From positions 1 through 64,000 of the forward strand of contig NZ_JAIQWW010000001.1 in NCBI RefSeq assembly GCF_020164455.1: a DNA stretch of 64,000 nucleotides, written 5' to 3'. Below the pieces are notes generated by a model. It ran no database searches. It had not been told where the DNA came from and was given only the letters and a program-made list of their open reading frames with translations. The stretch is from Phyllobacterium chamaecytisi. GTDB lineage: Bacteria > Pseudomonadota > Alphaproteobacteria > Rhizobiales > Rhizobiaceae. A program made the translations under genes and the position numbers. Positions 54,669 to 63,106 of the stretch are shown here, piece after piece; position 1 is the first letter of the stretch, and every line of letters starts with the position of its first letter.

Positions 54669-56063
54669 TCACACCACCCGTAGCCCGTTCTTCGACACGT
54701 AAGCCTCGGTGTCGGCCAGGGCCAATTCGAAGCGATTGAAGAGTTCGTTGAGTTCATCCTCGGTGATTATCATCGGCGGGCAGAACGCAATTGTATCGCC
54801 AAGGGCGCGAAGTATGGCGCCATGTCCTTCGAGAAACTTTGCAAGATTTGATCCAACGCCATGCGCTGGGTCGAAGGAGCGTTTCGTGGCCTTGTCAGCA
54901 ACCAATTCCACAGCTCCTACAAGTCCGCAGGAACGAACTTCACCCACGAGCGGATGATCTTCGATTTTGGCAAGGCGAGCTTCGAAAGTCGGCGTCAGCC
55001 CGCGCACATACTCGACAATATTCCGGCGCTGGTAGATTTCGATTGCCTTCACGCCAAGCGCGCACCCGACCGGATGACCGCCATAAGTGAAACCATGGCC
55101 GAAACTGCCGAGCTGGGCGCTGTGGTCGACATAGGCCTGGTAGACGTCCTCGGGAACGAGCACGGCACCGAGCGGCGCATAGGCTGCGGTCAGCTGTTTG
55201 GCAACGGATATGGTTGTCGGTGTCATGCCGACGCTCTGGCTCCCCCACCAGTTGCCCGTACGGCCGAAACCGTTGATGACTTCGTCGGCGATGATGAGAA
55301 TATCATGCTCGCGCAGGATCGGTTCGATGGCGGCGAAGTAGCTCGAAGGCGGAACGATGACGCCGCCAGCACCCATGACAGGTTCGGCGATAAAGGCGGC
55401 AATAGTGTCTGGGCCTTCGCGTTCGATCATATCTTTCAATGACTTGGCAAGTCGCGCCACAAATTCGGCCTCGCTTTCGCCCTCGAGGCCGAAACGATAA
55501 TAATGCGGGCAATCCGTATGCAGCACGCGGTCCACGGGCAAGTCCCAGCCCTTGTGGTTCCCGGGCAGGCCGGTCAGCGACGCGGCCATGACCGTGACGC
55601 CATGATAAGCCTTGACGCGGGAGATGATCTTCTTCTTTTCCGGTCGGCCAAGGGCGTTGTTATAGTACCAGGCAAGCTTGACCTGCGTGTCGTTTGCCTC
55701 GGAACCGGACGATGTATAGAACACTTTCGAAATCGGCACCGGCGCGATTTCCTTAAGCTTTTCAGCAAGTTCGATAGCTGGCTCCATACCCTTGCCACCG
55801 AAGAGATGGTAATAGGGCAGGGTGCGCATCTGCTCATTGGCTGCCTCGATCATCTCCTCGTCGCCATATCCGAGACCGGCGCACCACAGACCCGACATGC
55901 CCTCGATATATTCCTTGCCTTGAGTGTCGTAGAGGTAGACGCCTTTGCCATGCCCTATGACCAGCGGCCCGGTTTCTGCAAGCTTGTGGAGGGGAGTATA
56001 GGGGTGCAAAACCGCGTTGATATCGCGCTGCTGGACATTGGTAAGGGGATGGCCATTCGCCAT
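54669..56063 (-). CDS. Class III omega-aminotransferase
   Basis: This 464-residue PLP enzyme belongs to the class III (subgroup II) aminotransferases that act on omega-amino acids or amines with pyruvate or 2-oxoglutarate as acceptor. PLP Lys289 is in ISVAKQLTAAYAPLG and Asp260 in IIADEVINGFGRTG. YTSSGSEANDTQ (116-127) binds phosphate. The region around W60 and Y85 resembles beta-alanine/pyruvate and polyamine-type transaminases; substrate is open. It is convergent with the GH31 gene. No dehydrogenase or decarboxylase partner is nearby. Confidence 0.92.
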   Translation of the reverse strand: MANGHPLTNVQQRDINAVLHPYTPLHKLAETGPLVIGHGKGVYLYDTQGKEYIEGMSGLWCAGLGYGDEEMIEAANEQMRTLPYYHLFGGKGMEPAIELAEKLKEIAPVPISKVFYTSSGSEANDTQVKLAWYYNNALGRPEKKKIISRVKAYHGVTVMAASLTGLPGNHKGWDLPVDRVLHTDCPHYYRFGLEGESEAEFVARLAKSLKDMIEREGPDTIAAFIAEPVMGAGGVIVPPSSYFAAIEPILREHDILIIADEVINGFGRTGNWWGSQSVGMTPTTISVAKQLTAAYAPLGAVLVPEDVYQAYVDHSAQLGSFGHGFTYGGHPVGCALGVKAIEIYQRRNIVEYVRGLTPTFEARLAKIEDHPLVGEVRSCGLVGAVELVADKATKRSFDPAHGVGSNLAKFLEGHGAILRALGDTIAFCPPMIITEDELNELFNRFELALADTEAYVSKNGLRVV

Positions 56064-56288
56064 TTGGTAACTCCGGCTTTGAAAGATTTGCGACCTTAGC
56101 CAGACTCGTTTGAAAGTGCAAAGCGCGGCGCGACAAAAAAACTGCTTGCAACCATGCTAACCAAAATTTCAACTCAGGGTGAAAAAAAGCATCCCGGAAT
56201 CGACTATTCTCACATAGGAATCGTCAGGTCTTGCGCCATTTTCGCGTATTGTTGCGCAAAAACCTTGCTGGAATAGACGAGCGCCGAT

Positions 56289-56651
56289 CTAAGTCCGAAA
56301 ACGTTTGATGAGAGCGGCAAATTCCATCCCGAGTTTGCTCTGCGGTGCGGTCTCGGGCTGATCCGTGGTCACGGTCAAACTTGTTCCGTCGTTGCCGAGC
56401 ATCACGAACACGGTCTGATCGGTCGTACCGTCCGACACGGAGATGGCGGCGATCCGCTGCTGATCGCTATTTTCCGGTGCTCTGATATTGAAGATCACTT
56501 CGCCGCCGACGAGATCTGCGGCTTTGCGCAAGGCGCCCTCAAAACCGTCGGCGACGATGTCCTGGGCACCGAGCGCAAGCTCGATTTCCACAACTTCAAG
56601 CGAAACCGCTTGGCCAGCCTCAGGCATATTGTCCGGCCTCGTTATCTTCAT
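56289..56651 (-). CDS. Conserved hypothetical protein (120 aa)
   Basis: I do not recognise this 120-residue protein. It has no signal peptide, membrane helix or Cys. The middle reads like a small alpha/beta domain (GEVIFNIRAP, IAAISVSDGTTDQTVFVMLGNDG), with a helical N-terminal part and C-terminal F-A-A-L-I-K-R-F. The codon pattern looks coding. It is likely cytoplasmic. It lies 225 bases downstream of the aminotransferase start on the same strand and is divergent from the phospholipase array. Confidence 0.65.
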   Translation of the reverse strand: MKITRPDNMPEAGQAVSLEVVEIELALGAQDIVADGFEGALRKAADLVGGEVIFNIRAPENSDQQRIAAISVSDGTTDQTVFVMLGNDGTSLTVTTDQPETAPQSKLGMEFAALIKRFRT

Positions 56652-56929
56652 GTTTGAAATGCGGTTTGCGTTCCGCCCTCTGCTTTCCCGAAACGATTGT
56701 CCAAATCAGGACGGTGATCATGTCAGCACTGTGACACCTGATCCACTCATAAAGTGTAAACGGCTTAAATGCAGGTGGGGGTTGAACGTAATTCCATCCC
56801 GGAGTTGTCATCCAGATTTCATGCTCGCTCTATATGTGACGGGCAGAGACAAGCATTTTGCAGACAACGCACTTTAATATTTTCATCCAAAATAATTCAT
56901 TAAATCAATAATTTGACTTAGAGGCTCCC

Positions 56930-59900
56930 ATGGAAAGACGCGACTTTATCAAGATGCTCGGCATTGCCGGCACGAGTGCTGCGGCCTATACGGCTTGTTC
57001 CAATTATATGAGTGACGCTCTGGCACAGTCCACCAGCATAGATGATTTGCTGAGCACTGCAGCGCATTGCAATGGAGGCTCGCTCAAGGACGTTGAGCAC
57101 GTGATCCTCTTGATGCAGGAGAACCGCTCCTTCGATCATTATTACGGCACTTTGCGCGGCGTGCGCGGCTTCGGCGATCCGCGGCCCTTGCGGCTCAAGA
57201 GTGGTGTATCGGTGTTCAACCAGCCAAGAGCGCCGCTCCTTTCGTCATTCAGCTATTCGTTCAACAACGTTAGCTGGGATATGATCGAAGCTTTCGTCGC
57301 ACCATTCGAGCCGGCACAGCTCAAGCGGCTCCTCAGGGAGCAGATTGATATGATGTTCCCGACGGCGGCGCCGACGGTCACACCGTTGATCGATACCATG
57401 CCCGATGATTTTCTCCTGCGTGTGCTGCGCAGCGACTGGGACAGCCTGCTGCCGCCGGAGATGGCCGGCAAGACCATTCCGGAGTTACTGGAGAAACTAA
57501 AAGACGGCCTCGTGGTTTTGAAGCCTGACGATATCGATCCGACGTTTGCCGATATAGTGAAGAATGGAGTTATGTCTCTATTCGACAACAAGGAGGTGCT
57601 GGATCTGATCGGAAAGGCCCTGCCAGAGGGCGGTTTCCTCAAGCCCGATATGATCAAAGGGATGATGGAAGGGATGCCGGCGCAACAGGTTGTTGCAACC
57701 CTTGTGGGTCTTGTCGCCTCTCTGATCAAGATTGATGAATTGAAGACCTCCTGGCCCAGTGCGGTCGCGGTGTTGCCGTCGCTTGGCAAGGGCTTGCCAA
57801 ATCTGGCGGAACTCTTCCATTGGTTGCAGGGACTGTCGAAGGAGTTCGCGGCGTCACCGGTCGTTGGCAAGTTGCCGCAGGACCCTCAATCGATACCTCT
57901 TGAAATTGCCAAATATATTCCCGAGGATATCAAGGCCCAGTATCCGAAGCTTGTTGCCTTGCTTAAAGGCAAGGGGCACATCAAACCGTTCCAGGTGCAG
58001 CGCGGTACCGATTCAGCCGGTGAATATAAATCATTCGGGCTGATGCACACCTATGACGATCAGCGTGATGCCATCAATCGCGGCTGGAATGATCAATGGA
58101 TGCTGACAAAGGGCGAGGCGGCGATGGCGCATCTCGATGTCGCCAAGGACCTTTCATTCTACCACAAGCTTGTGGACGCCTTCACCATTTGCGACGGATA
58201 TCATTGTTCTTCCCATACGGGGACGGACCCTAATCGTGCCCATTTTTATTCAGGCACGGCCAATGGCTGGACCAGCAATCTGTTTTTCAGCGGCGGCAAA
58301 ACCGTGCCCGACTGGAAAACCTATCCGGAGACGTTGCAGAACCTGGGTGTAAGCTGGAAATGCTATCAGGATGGCCTGGGAGAAGAAGACTTATTTCATG
58401 GCAATTTCGGCGACAATCTGCTGGCGGATTTCAAGCAATATAAAGTTGCCGACAGTGAAATCGCCAAGCATACGCTGATCGTGAACACGATATTACGCAC
58501 CGATGCCGATGTCCCCTCGCAACTGGAAAAGGATATCGCTGAGGGTACGCTGCCCGCCGTTTCCTGGATCGCCGCGCCCCAGGCCTTCTGCGAACATCCA
58601 AGCGGTATCTCGCCGCATTTCGGCGAATATTACGTTAACCAGATATTGAAAGCTCTCGCGGCCAATCCGGAAGTGTGGAAGAAGACCGTCTTCATCATCA
58701 ATTACGATGAAAATGACGGTTTCTTCGATCACGTGCCGCCGCCATTGCCGCCGTTGCCCGCAGCCAAGGATGCAGGCAAGGTCTCGGATGGCATCGCGAT
58801 TTCAGCGAACGGCTTCAATGCAGAACATGCGACGAAACTGGCGCAGGACCTTGTCACGGCGGAGTATGCCCGCTATCCGACCGGGCCCAAAGAGCAACTG
58901 ACCATGGGTCTCGGCTGCCGTGTGCCTTGCCTTATCATATCGCCATGGACTGTCGGCGGGCGTGTCTGCTCCGAACTCTTCGACCATACCTCGACCTTGC
59001 GCTTCCTCGACACGTGGCTTGCGGCCAGGGGAATGCAACCGGCCGGCTCGACGTTCGAGAACATATCTTCCTGGCGTCGAGCCATTTGCGGCGACATGAC
59101 CAGCGCCTTCGATTTTACCCGCAAGCTCGACACCGTCGCCAGCCAGGGCAAGACCAGGATCGATGCGGCGGTTGCGGCGATAAAGTCTGTTCCGGCTTAC
59201 CGGACCGAGGCCGATCAAGCGGCGCTGATGAAGGCTCTGCCAAAGTATGAGGGGAAGGGAACCGATATCGCCGCCGACCTGGCCAAGGAAACACGGCTAA
59301 AGCAGGATCGGACGCAGGTGGAGCTCTTGCCACTCGGCTATGATTTCAACGTCCTTTCTGCCATTACCGAAGACGCTGGCAACCCGGACAAGTTCAAACT
59401 GACCTTCCGTAATAAGGGGAAGATCGGTGTCGCACTCAATGTCTATTCCTACCATAACTACGACGAGGACAGGGGTGCCTGGTTCTATGCGCTGACCAAG
59501 GCGGACAAGGATGGCAAACCTGTGGAACTTGCCGATGAGTACGATCTCATCGCGCGCGGCGGCGCCTATGAATTTGCCGTGCACGGCCCGAACGGCTTCT
59601 TGGCCGAGTTCAAGGGAGATACGAACCGGACGGAGCAGCGGCTTCCGGAGGTGATCGATATACGCTCGATCGACGGCGGCGAGACGGTCGAGTTCGTGTT
59701 CGATAAGTGGCCGACAGCCAATGGCAGCATAAAGGCAATCTCTGCCTATACCGGGCAGATAACTTATTTAAGCAGCGGCGCAATCAAACTTGCTTTGCCA
59801 ACCGAGAATGGTTGGTACGATGTCTCTTTTATCGACAGCGACAACGCTATCGTGGTGTCAGCGGAAACGACCACCGGTTATCTGCGACGTTATGCCGGGC

Positions 59901-59992
59901 ATCTCGAAAACGGCAAGCTCAGCAAGACCGACCCTGCCATCGGCAGGAAATATAACGAGAAAACCAGAATTTACGAGGCGGCGACAGCCTGA
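56930..59992 (+). CDS. Tat-exported phospholipase C-type phosphoesterase with ~240-residue insert (copy 1)
   Basis: This 1020-residue protein is of the non-haemolytic phospholipase C / acid phosphatase family. The Tat signal is ERRDFIKMLG with a likely SPase I site after A-L-A. The catalytic phosphoesterase domain has MQENRSFDHYYGTLRGVRGF (63-82), the HTGTDPNR loop (Thr about 432) and NYDENDGFFDHV. C-terminal beta domains of the bacterial PLC type follow (TRLKQDRTQVELLPLGYDF). Compared with copy 2, about 240 extra residues (101-348) lie between the first motif and GHIKPFQ; they are helical and unrecognised. The family hydrolyses phosphatidylcholine or related phosphodiesters. Confidence 0.92.
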   Translation: MERRDFIKMLGIAGTSAAAYTACSNYMSDALAQSTSIDDLLSTAAHCNGGSLKDVEHVILLMQENRSFDHYYGTLRGVRGFGDPRPLRLKSGVSVFNQPRAPLLSSFSYSFNNVSWDMIEAFVAPFEPAQLKRLLREQIDMMFPTAAPTVTPLIDTMPDDFLLRVLRSDWDSLLPPEMAGKTIPELLEKLKDGLVVLKPDDIDPTFADIVKNGVMSLFDNKEVLDLIGKALPEGGFLKPDMIKGMMEGMPAQQVVATLVGLVASLIKIDELKTSWPSAVAVLPSLGKGLPNLAELFHWLQGLSKEFAASPVVGKLPQDPQSIPLEIAKYIPEDIKAQYPKLVALLKGKGHIKPFQVQRGTDSAGEYKSFGLMHTYDDQRDAINRGWNDQWMLTKGEAAMAHLDVAKDLSFYHKLVDAFTICDGYHCSSHTGTDPNRAHFYSGTANGWTSNLFFSGGKTVPDWKTYPETLQNLGVSWKCYQDGLGEEDLFHGNFGDNLLADFKQYKVADSEIAKHTLIVNTILRTDADVPSQLEKDIAEGTLPAVSWIAAPQAFCEHPSGISPHFGEYYVNQILKALAANPEVWKKTVFIINYDENDGFFDHVPPPLPPLPAAKDAGKVSDGIAISANGFNAEHATKLAQDLVTAEYARYPTGPKEQLTMGLGCRVPCLIISPWTVGGRVCSELFDHTSTLRFLDTWLAARGMQPAGSTFENISSWRRAICGDMTSAFDFTRKLDTVASQGKTRIDAAVAAIKSVPAYRTEADQAALMKALPKYEGKGTDIAADLAKETRLKQDRTQVELLPLGYDFNVLSAITEDAGNPDKFKLTFRNKGKIGVALNVYSYHNYDEDRGAWFYALTKADKDGKPVELADEYDLIARGGAYEFAVHGPNGFLAEFKGDTNRTEQRLPEVIDIRSIDGGETVEFVFDKWPTANGSIKAISAYTGQITYLSSGAIKLALPTENGWYDVSFIDSDNAIVVSAETTTGYLRRYAGHLENGKLSKTDPAIGRKYNEKTRIYEAATA

Positions 59993-60021
59993 CCTACAAC
60001 TGCGCTTCCGCCGGGCGGGAG

Positions 60022-60050
60022 GGCTCTCCTGGCGGCAGAGCCTGATTTTT
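60022..60050 (+). terminator. Rho-independent terminator between copies 1 and 2
   Basis: A 6-base-pair stem (60022-60027 with 60037-60042) around a 9-base loop is followed by TGATTTTT. It sits just upstream of copy 2, which therefore probably has its own promoter in the AT-rich leader. Confidence 0.65.
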
Positions 60051-60087
60051 CGAATTTTGTTTCATTCATTTTTGTAGGGGATTATTT

Positions 60088-62421
60088 ATGGAAAGACGCG
60101 ATTTCATCAAGATGCTGGGCATTGCCGGCACCAGCGCTGCGGCCTATACGGCTTGTTCCAACTATATGAGTGAGGCGCTGGCGCAATCGACGGTGATCGA
60201 CGATTTGCTGACCGCTTCGGCTGATTGCAAGCTCGGCTCGCTCAAGGATATCGATCATGTGATTTTCCTGATGCAGGAAAACCGCTCCTTCGATCATTAT
60301 TATGGGACCTTGCGCGGGGTGCGCGGCTTTGGTGACCCGCGGCCGCTGCGGCTGAAAAATGGCGAGAGTGTTTTCAACCAGCCGAAAGGGAAGCTCAAGC
60401 TCAGTGGCAGCCACATCAAGCCGTTTCAGATAAGGCGGGGAGTGGAATCGGCAGGCGATTATAAGGGGTTTGGATTGGCCCATGGCTATACTGATGGTTT
60501 AAGCGCGCTTGGCGGCGGCTGGAACGATAATTGGATAGTCGCCAAAGCCAACGATGCCTCGGCAATGGCGCATCTTGAGACAAGCAAGGATCTCCCATTC
60601 TACCAAAAGCTCATTGAAGCGTTCACGATTTGCGACGGCTACCACTGCTCAATGCATGGATCAACGTCGCCCAACCGCTCGTATCACTTGACCGGCACAG
60701 CGAGCGGAGGAACCGAAAACAAATATTTCGGCGACACCACCGAGAAGGGTCTGCCGGTCCCGGATTGGAAAACCTATCCTGAAAGATTGCAGGATCTTAA
60801 GGTTAGCTGGAAATTCTACAAGAATGATCTTGTCACCGACGGCACGGGCTTGAAGGACAGTTTCAGCGGTGTATATGCGAACAGTACGCTCCGTTTCTTC
60901 AAACAGTTCCAGGATAAAGAAACCGACTTTGCAAAACAGTTTGCGATCAACAGTTCCGTTTTGCGCAACAGCGCCACACCGGACGAGCCATCACAATTTG
61001 AGCTAGATGTGAGGGATGGCAATCTGCCCGCTGTTTCGTGGGTCATGGCAAATGGGGCTTTCCACGAGCATCCGGGCTCAACCACGCCGCATTTTGGCGA
61101 ATTCTACGTCAATGAAATATTGAAAGTGCTTGTTACCTATCCGGAAGTCTGGAAGAAAACCGTGTTCATCCTCAATTATGACGAGAATGACGGGTTTTTC
61201 GACCATGTGCCGCCACCCCTCTCGCCGCTGCCAGGCGTGAAAGATGTTGGCAAGGTTTCGGCAGGCATCGTCATTCCGGAAGCGGGCGATGTGACGAATG
61301 TAGATACTGAAAGCATGATATTTCCCAAGGTCGACGCCACAAAGACCCTGGGCCTTGGCTCGCGCGTTCCTTGCCTGATCGTATCTCCCTGGACAGCTGG
61401 CGGGCGGGTCTGTTCCGAACTCTTCGACCATACCTCGACATTGCGCTTTCTCGATACGTGGCTGGTGGCCAAGGGGCTGCAGCCGGAGGGAACGATTTTC
61501 GATAACATCTCCTCTTGGCGCCGGGCGATATGCGGAGACTTGACCAGTGCGTTCGATTTCAATCGGAGCGGAGCCAAGATCGCCAAACAAAGCCTTGCAC
61601 AATTGAGTGATGTCACGAAAATCGTCAAACCAGTTACAACATATGTCAAGCCGAAAGATTACGCCGAATTCCTGAAAAATCTCCCGCAATATACAGGCGA
61701 GGATGCGGACATCGCCATCGACAATGCCAAGGAGACGCGTCTGAAACAGGACCGCACGCAGGTGGAGCTTTTGCCGCTTGGCTATGATTTCAACGTGTTT
61801 GCGACGATCATCACCAAGGCCGATGCGGCTAAAACCGACAAGCTGCTGCAACTGACCTTCAGAAACAGGGGCAGGATCGGCGTTGCGCTCAATGTTTATT
61901 CCTATGTGAAAGCGGATGAGAAGCGGGGCGCCTGGTTTTATGCGCTGACCAAGGCTGCAAAGACCGATGCGCCGGTGGTGGTCTCCGATGAATACGATCT
62001 CGTCAAACGCGGCGGCAAATATGAATTTGCCGTGCATGCACCGAATGGCTATCTGAGTGAATTCCGGGGCGATGCCAACAATGCCAATCAGAAGCTGATC
62101 GCGGATATTGTCGATGTGCAATCGGCCGACGACGCAACAAAGGTCCGCTTCGATTTCGGTGCTTGGCCGACGGCCAATGGCGATCTGACGATGATCAATG
62201 CCTATACGGGGGAGAGCGAGACTGTTGCCGCACAAACCACGTCGGTCAGCGCTGCCACCAGGGATGGCTGGTACGATGTGGCTTTCGTCGACAAGGCGGG
62301 CACCGGCTATCTGCGGCGTTATGCCGGCCATCTCGAAAACGGCAAGCTCAGCAAGACCGATCCTGCCATCGGCATTCGATACGATGTGACAAAACGAATT
62401 TACGATTGGGCGGGCGCTTAG
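60088..62421 (+). CDS. Tat-exported phospholipase C-type phosphoesterase (copy 2)
   Basis: This 777-residue paralogue of copy 1 has the same Tat signal and almost the same first 95 residues, then moves directly to SHIKPFQIRRGVESAG without the large insert. Catalytic segments are MQENRSFDHYYG, HGSTSPNR (where copy 1 has HTGTDPNR) and NYDENDGFFDHV. The C-terminal beta domains end in the same LRRYAGHLENGKLSKTDPAIG block as copy 1. Length is close to that of known phosphocholine-specific phospholipases C. GGGGATT precedes the ATG. The loop differences suggest distinct substrates from copy 1. Confidence 0.93.
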   Translation: MERRDFIKMLGIAGTSAAAYTACSNYMSEALAQSTVIDDLLTASADCKLGSLKDIDHVIFLMQENRSFDHYYGTLRGVRGFGDPRPLRLKNGESVFNQPKGKLKLSGSHIKPFQIRRGVESAGDYKGFGLAHGYTDGLSALGGGWNDNWIVAKANDASAMAHLETSKDLPFYQKLIEAFTICDGYHCSMHGSTSPNRSYHLTGTASGGTENKYFGDTTEKGLPVPDWKTYPERLQDLKVSWKFYKNDLVTDGTGLKDSFSGVYANSTLRFFKQFQDKETDFAKQFAINSSVLRNSATPDEPSQFELDVRDGNLPAVSWVMANGAFHEHPGSTTPHFGEFYVNEILKVLVTYPEVWKKTVFILNYDENDGFFDHVPPPLSPLPGVKDVGKVSAGIVIPEAGDVTNVDTESMIFPKVDATKTLGLGSRVPCLIVSPWTAGGRVCSELFDHTSTLRFLDTWLVAKGLQPEGTIFDNISSWRRAICGDLTSAFDFNRSGAKIAKQSLAQLSDVTKIVKPVTTYVKPKDYAEFLKNLPQYTGEDADIAIDNAKETRLKQDRTQVELLPLGYDFNVFATIITKADAAKTDKLLQLTFRNRGRIGVALNVYSYVKADEKRGAWFYALTKAAKTDAPVVVSDEYDLVKRGGKYEFAVHAPNGYLSEFRGDANNANQKLIADIVDVQSADDATKVRFDFGAWPTANGDLTMINAYTGESETVAAQTTSVSAATRDGWYDVAFVDKAGTGYLRRYAGHLENGKLSKTDPAIGIRYDVTKRIYDWAGA

Positions 62422-62488
62422 CCCGAAATCCGAGTGCATTCAAATATTGATTTTTAAAATTTACAACTTTTACTTTGGAGTATTTATT

Positions 62489-63013
62489 TTGAAAAAGAAT
62501 CTATTGTTGGTATTTCCGTTGATCCTGCTTTCCGCATGTAATGGATCGGATTCAAATTCAGACAAGGTTGCCAAATCGACTTTCGATGCGGTGACGGCAG
62601 AGCTTGAACAGGCAAACAAAGCCAAAGATGAACTGACCAAGAAAAATCAGGAACTTGCCGGTCAGCTCAATACCGCCAACGTGACCATTGTCGGACTTAC
62701 CAGCGAACGCGAGGCCAGTTTGAAGAAAATCGCGGATCTGAACACCAGCATCGAAGCTGAAAAGCAAAATTATCTGACTTTGACGACAGACTATGATGCG
62801 TTGCAGATAAAACACCAGAATGCGCTGAGCACCGGCAAGATCGGACCGGATGGCAAGACCGGGTTTGAAGGTGAACTCAAGGACAAGGCGGATGCACTGA
62901 AAATTTCCGAAGATAACCTGACCAAGATGACATCGGAGCGCGACGCTGCAATCTTCGATCGTGACCGGTTAAACGCGGCGCTGGCAAAGCTCGTCGAAAA
63001 AGTCTGCAAATAA
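62489..63013 (+). CDS. Coiled-coil lipoprotein with short Gly-X-Y run
   Basis: This lipoprotein of about 174 residues starts with TTG after GGAG and reads MKKNLLLVFPLILLSAC, a compact signal with Cys17. Residues 25-110 are Lys/Glu/Ala/Leu-rich with heptad-like spacing and should form a coiled coil. Near residue 115 come five consecutive Gly-X-Y triplets (GKIGPDGKTGFEGEL), then a second helical stretch with a C-terminal V-C-K. An in-frame ATG at 62447 would give a poor signal peptide. It lies 67 bases after copy 2 and before copy 3, in the same direction. The function is unknown. Confidence 0.8.
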   Translation: MKKNLLLVFPLILLSACNGSDSNSDKVAKSTFDAVTAELEQANKAKDELTKKNQELAGQLNTANVTIVGLTSEREASLKKIADLNTSIEAEKQNYLTLTTDYDALQIKHQNALSTGKIGPDGKTGFEGELKDKADALKISEDNLTKMTSERDAAIFDRDRLNAALAKLVEKVCK

Positions 63014-63023
63014 CGGTTGGCGC

Positions 63024-63062
63024 AGGGTCAGGCGGCGCTTGTTTGGCTGCCTTGACCCTTTC
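63024..63062 (+). terminator. Candidate terminator after the coiled-coil lipoprotein
   Basis: A stem of seven plus about six pairs with one bulge (63024-63036 with 63046-63059) is followed by a short T-run. It lies 11 bases after the lipoprotein stop. Confidence 0.5.
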
Positions 63063-63106
63063 ACTCCCAACATCCTTTGTCGTTCAAAAAATTTCAGGTA
63101 GCCATT

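Noticed and set aside
61078-62439. Minus-strand open frame of 453 codons opposite phospholipase copy 2
   Set aside because: It is antisense to a gene with clear catalytic and C-terminal domains, and its translation resembles no family.
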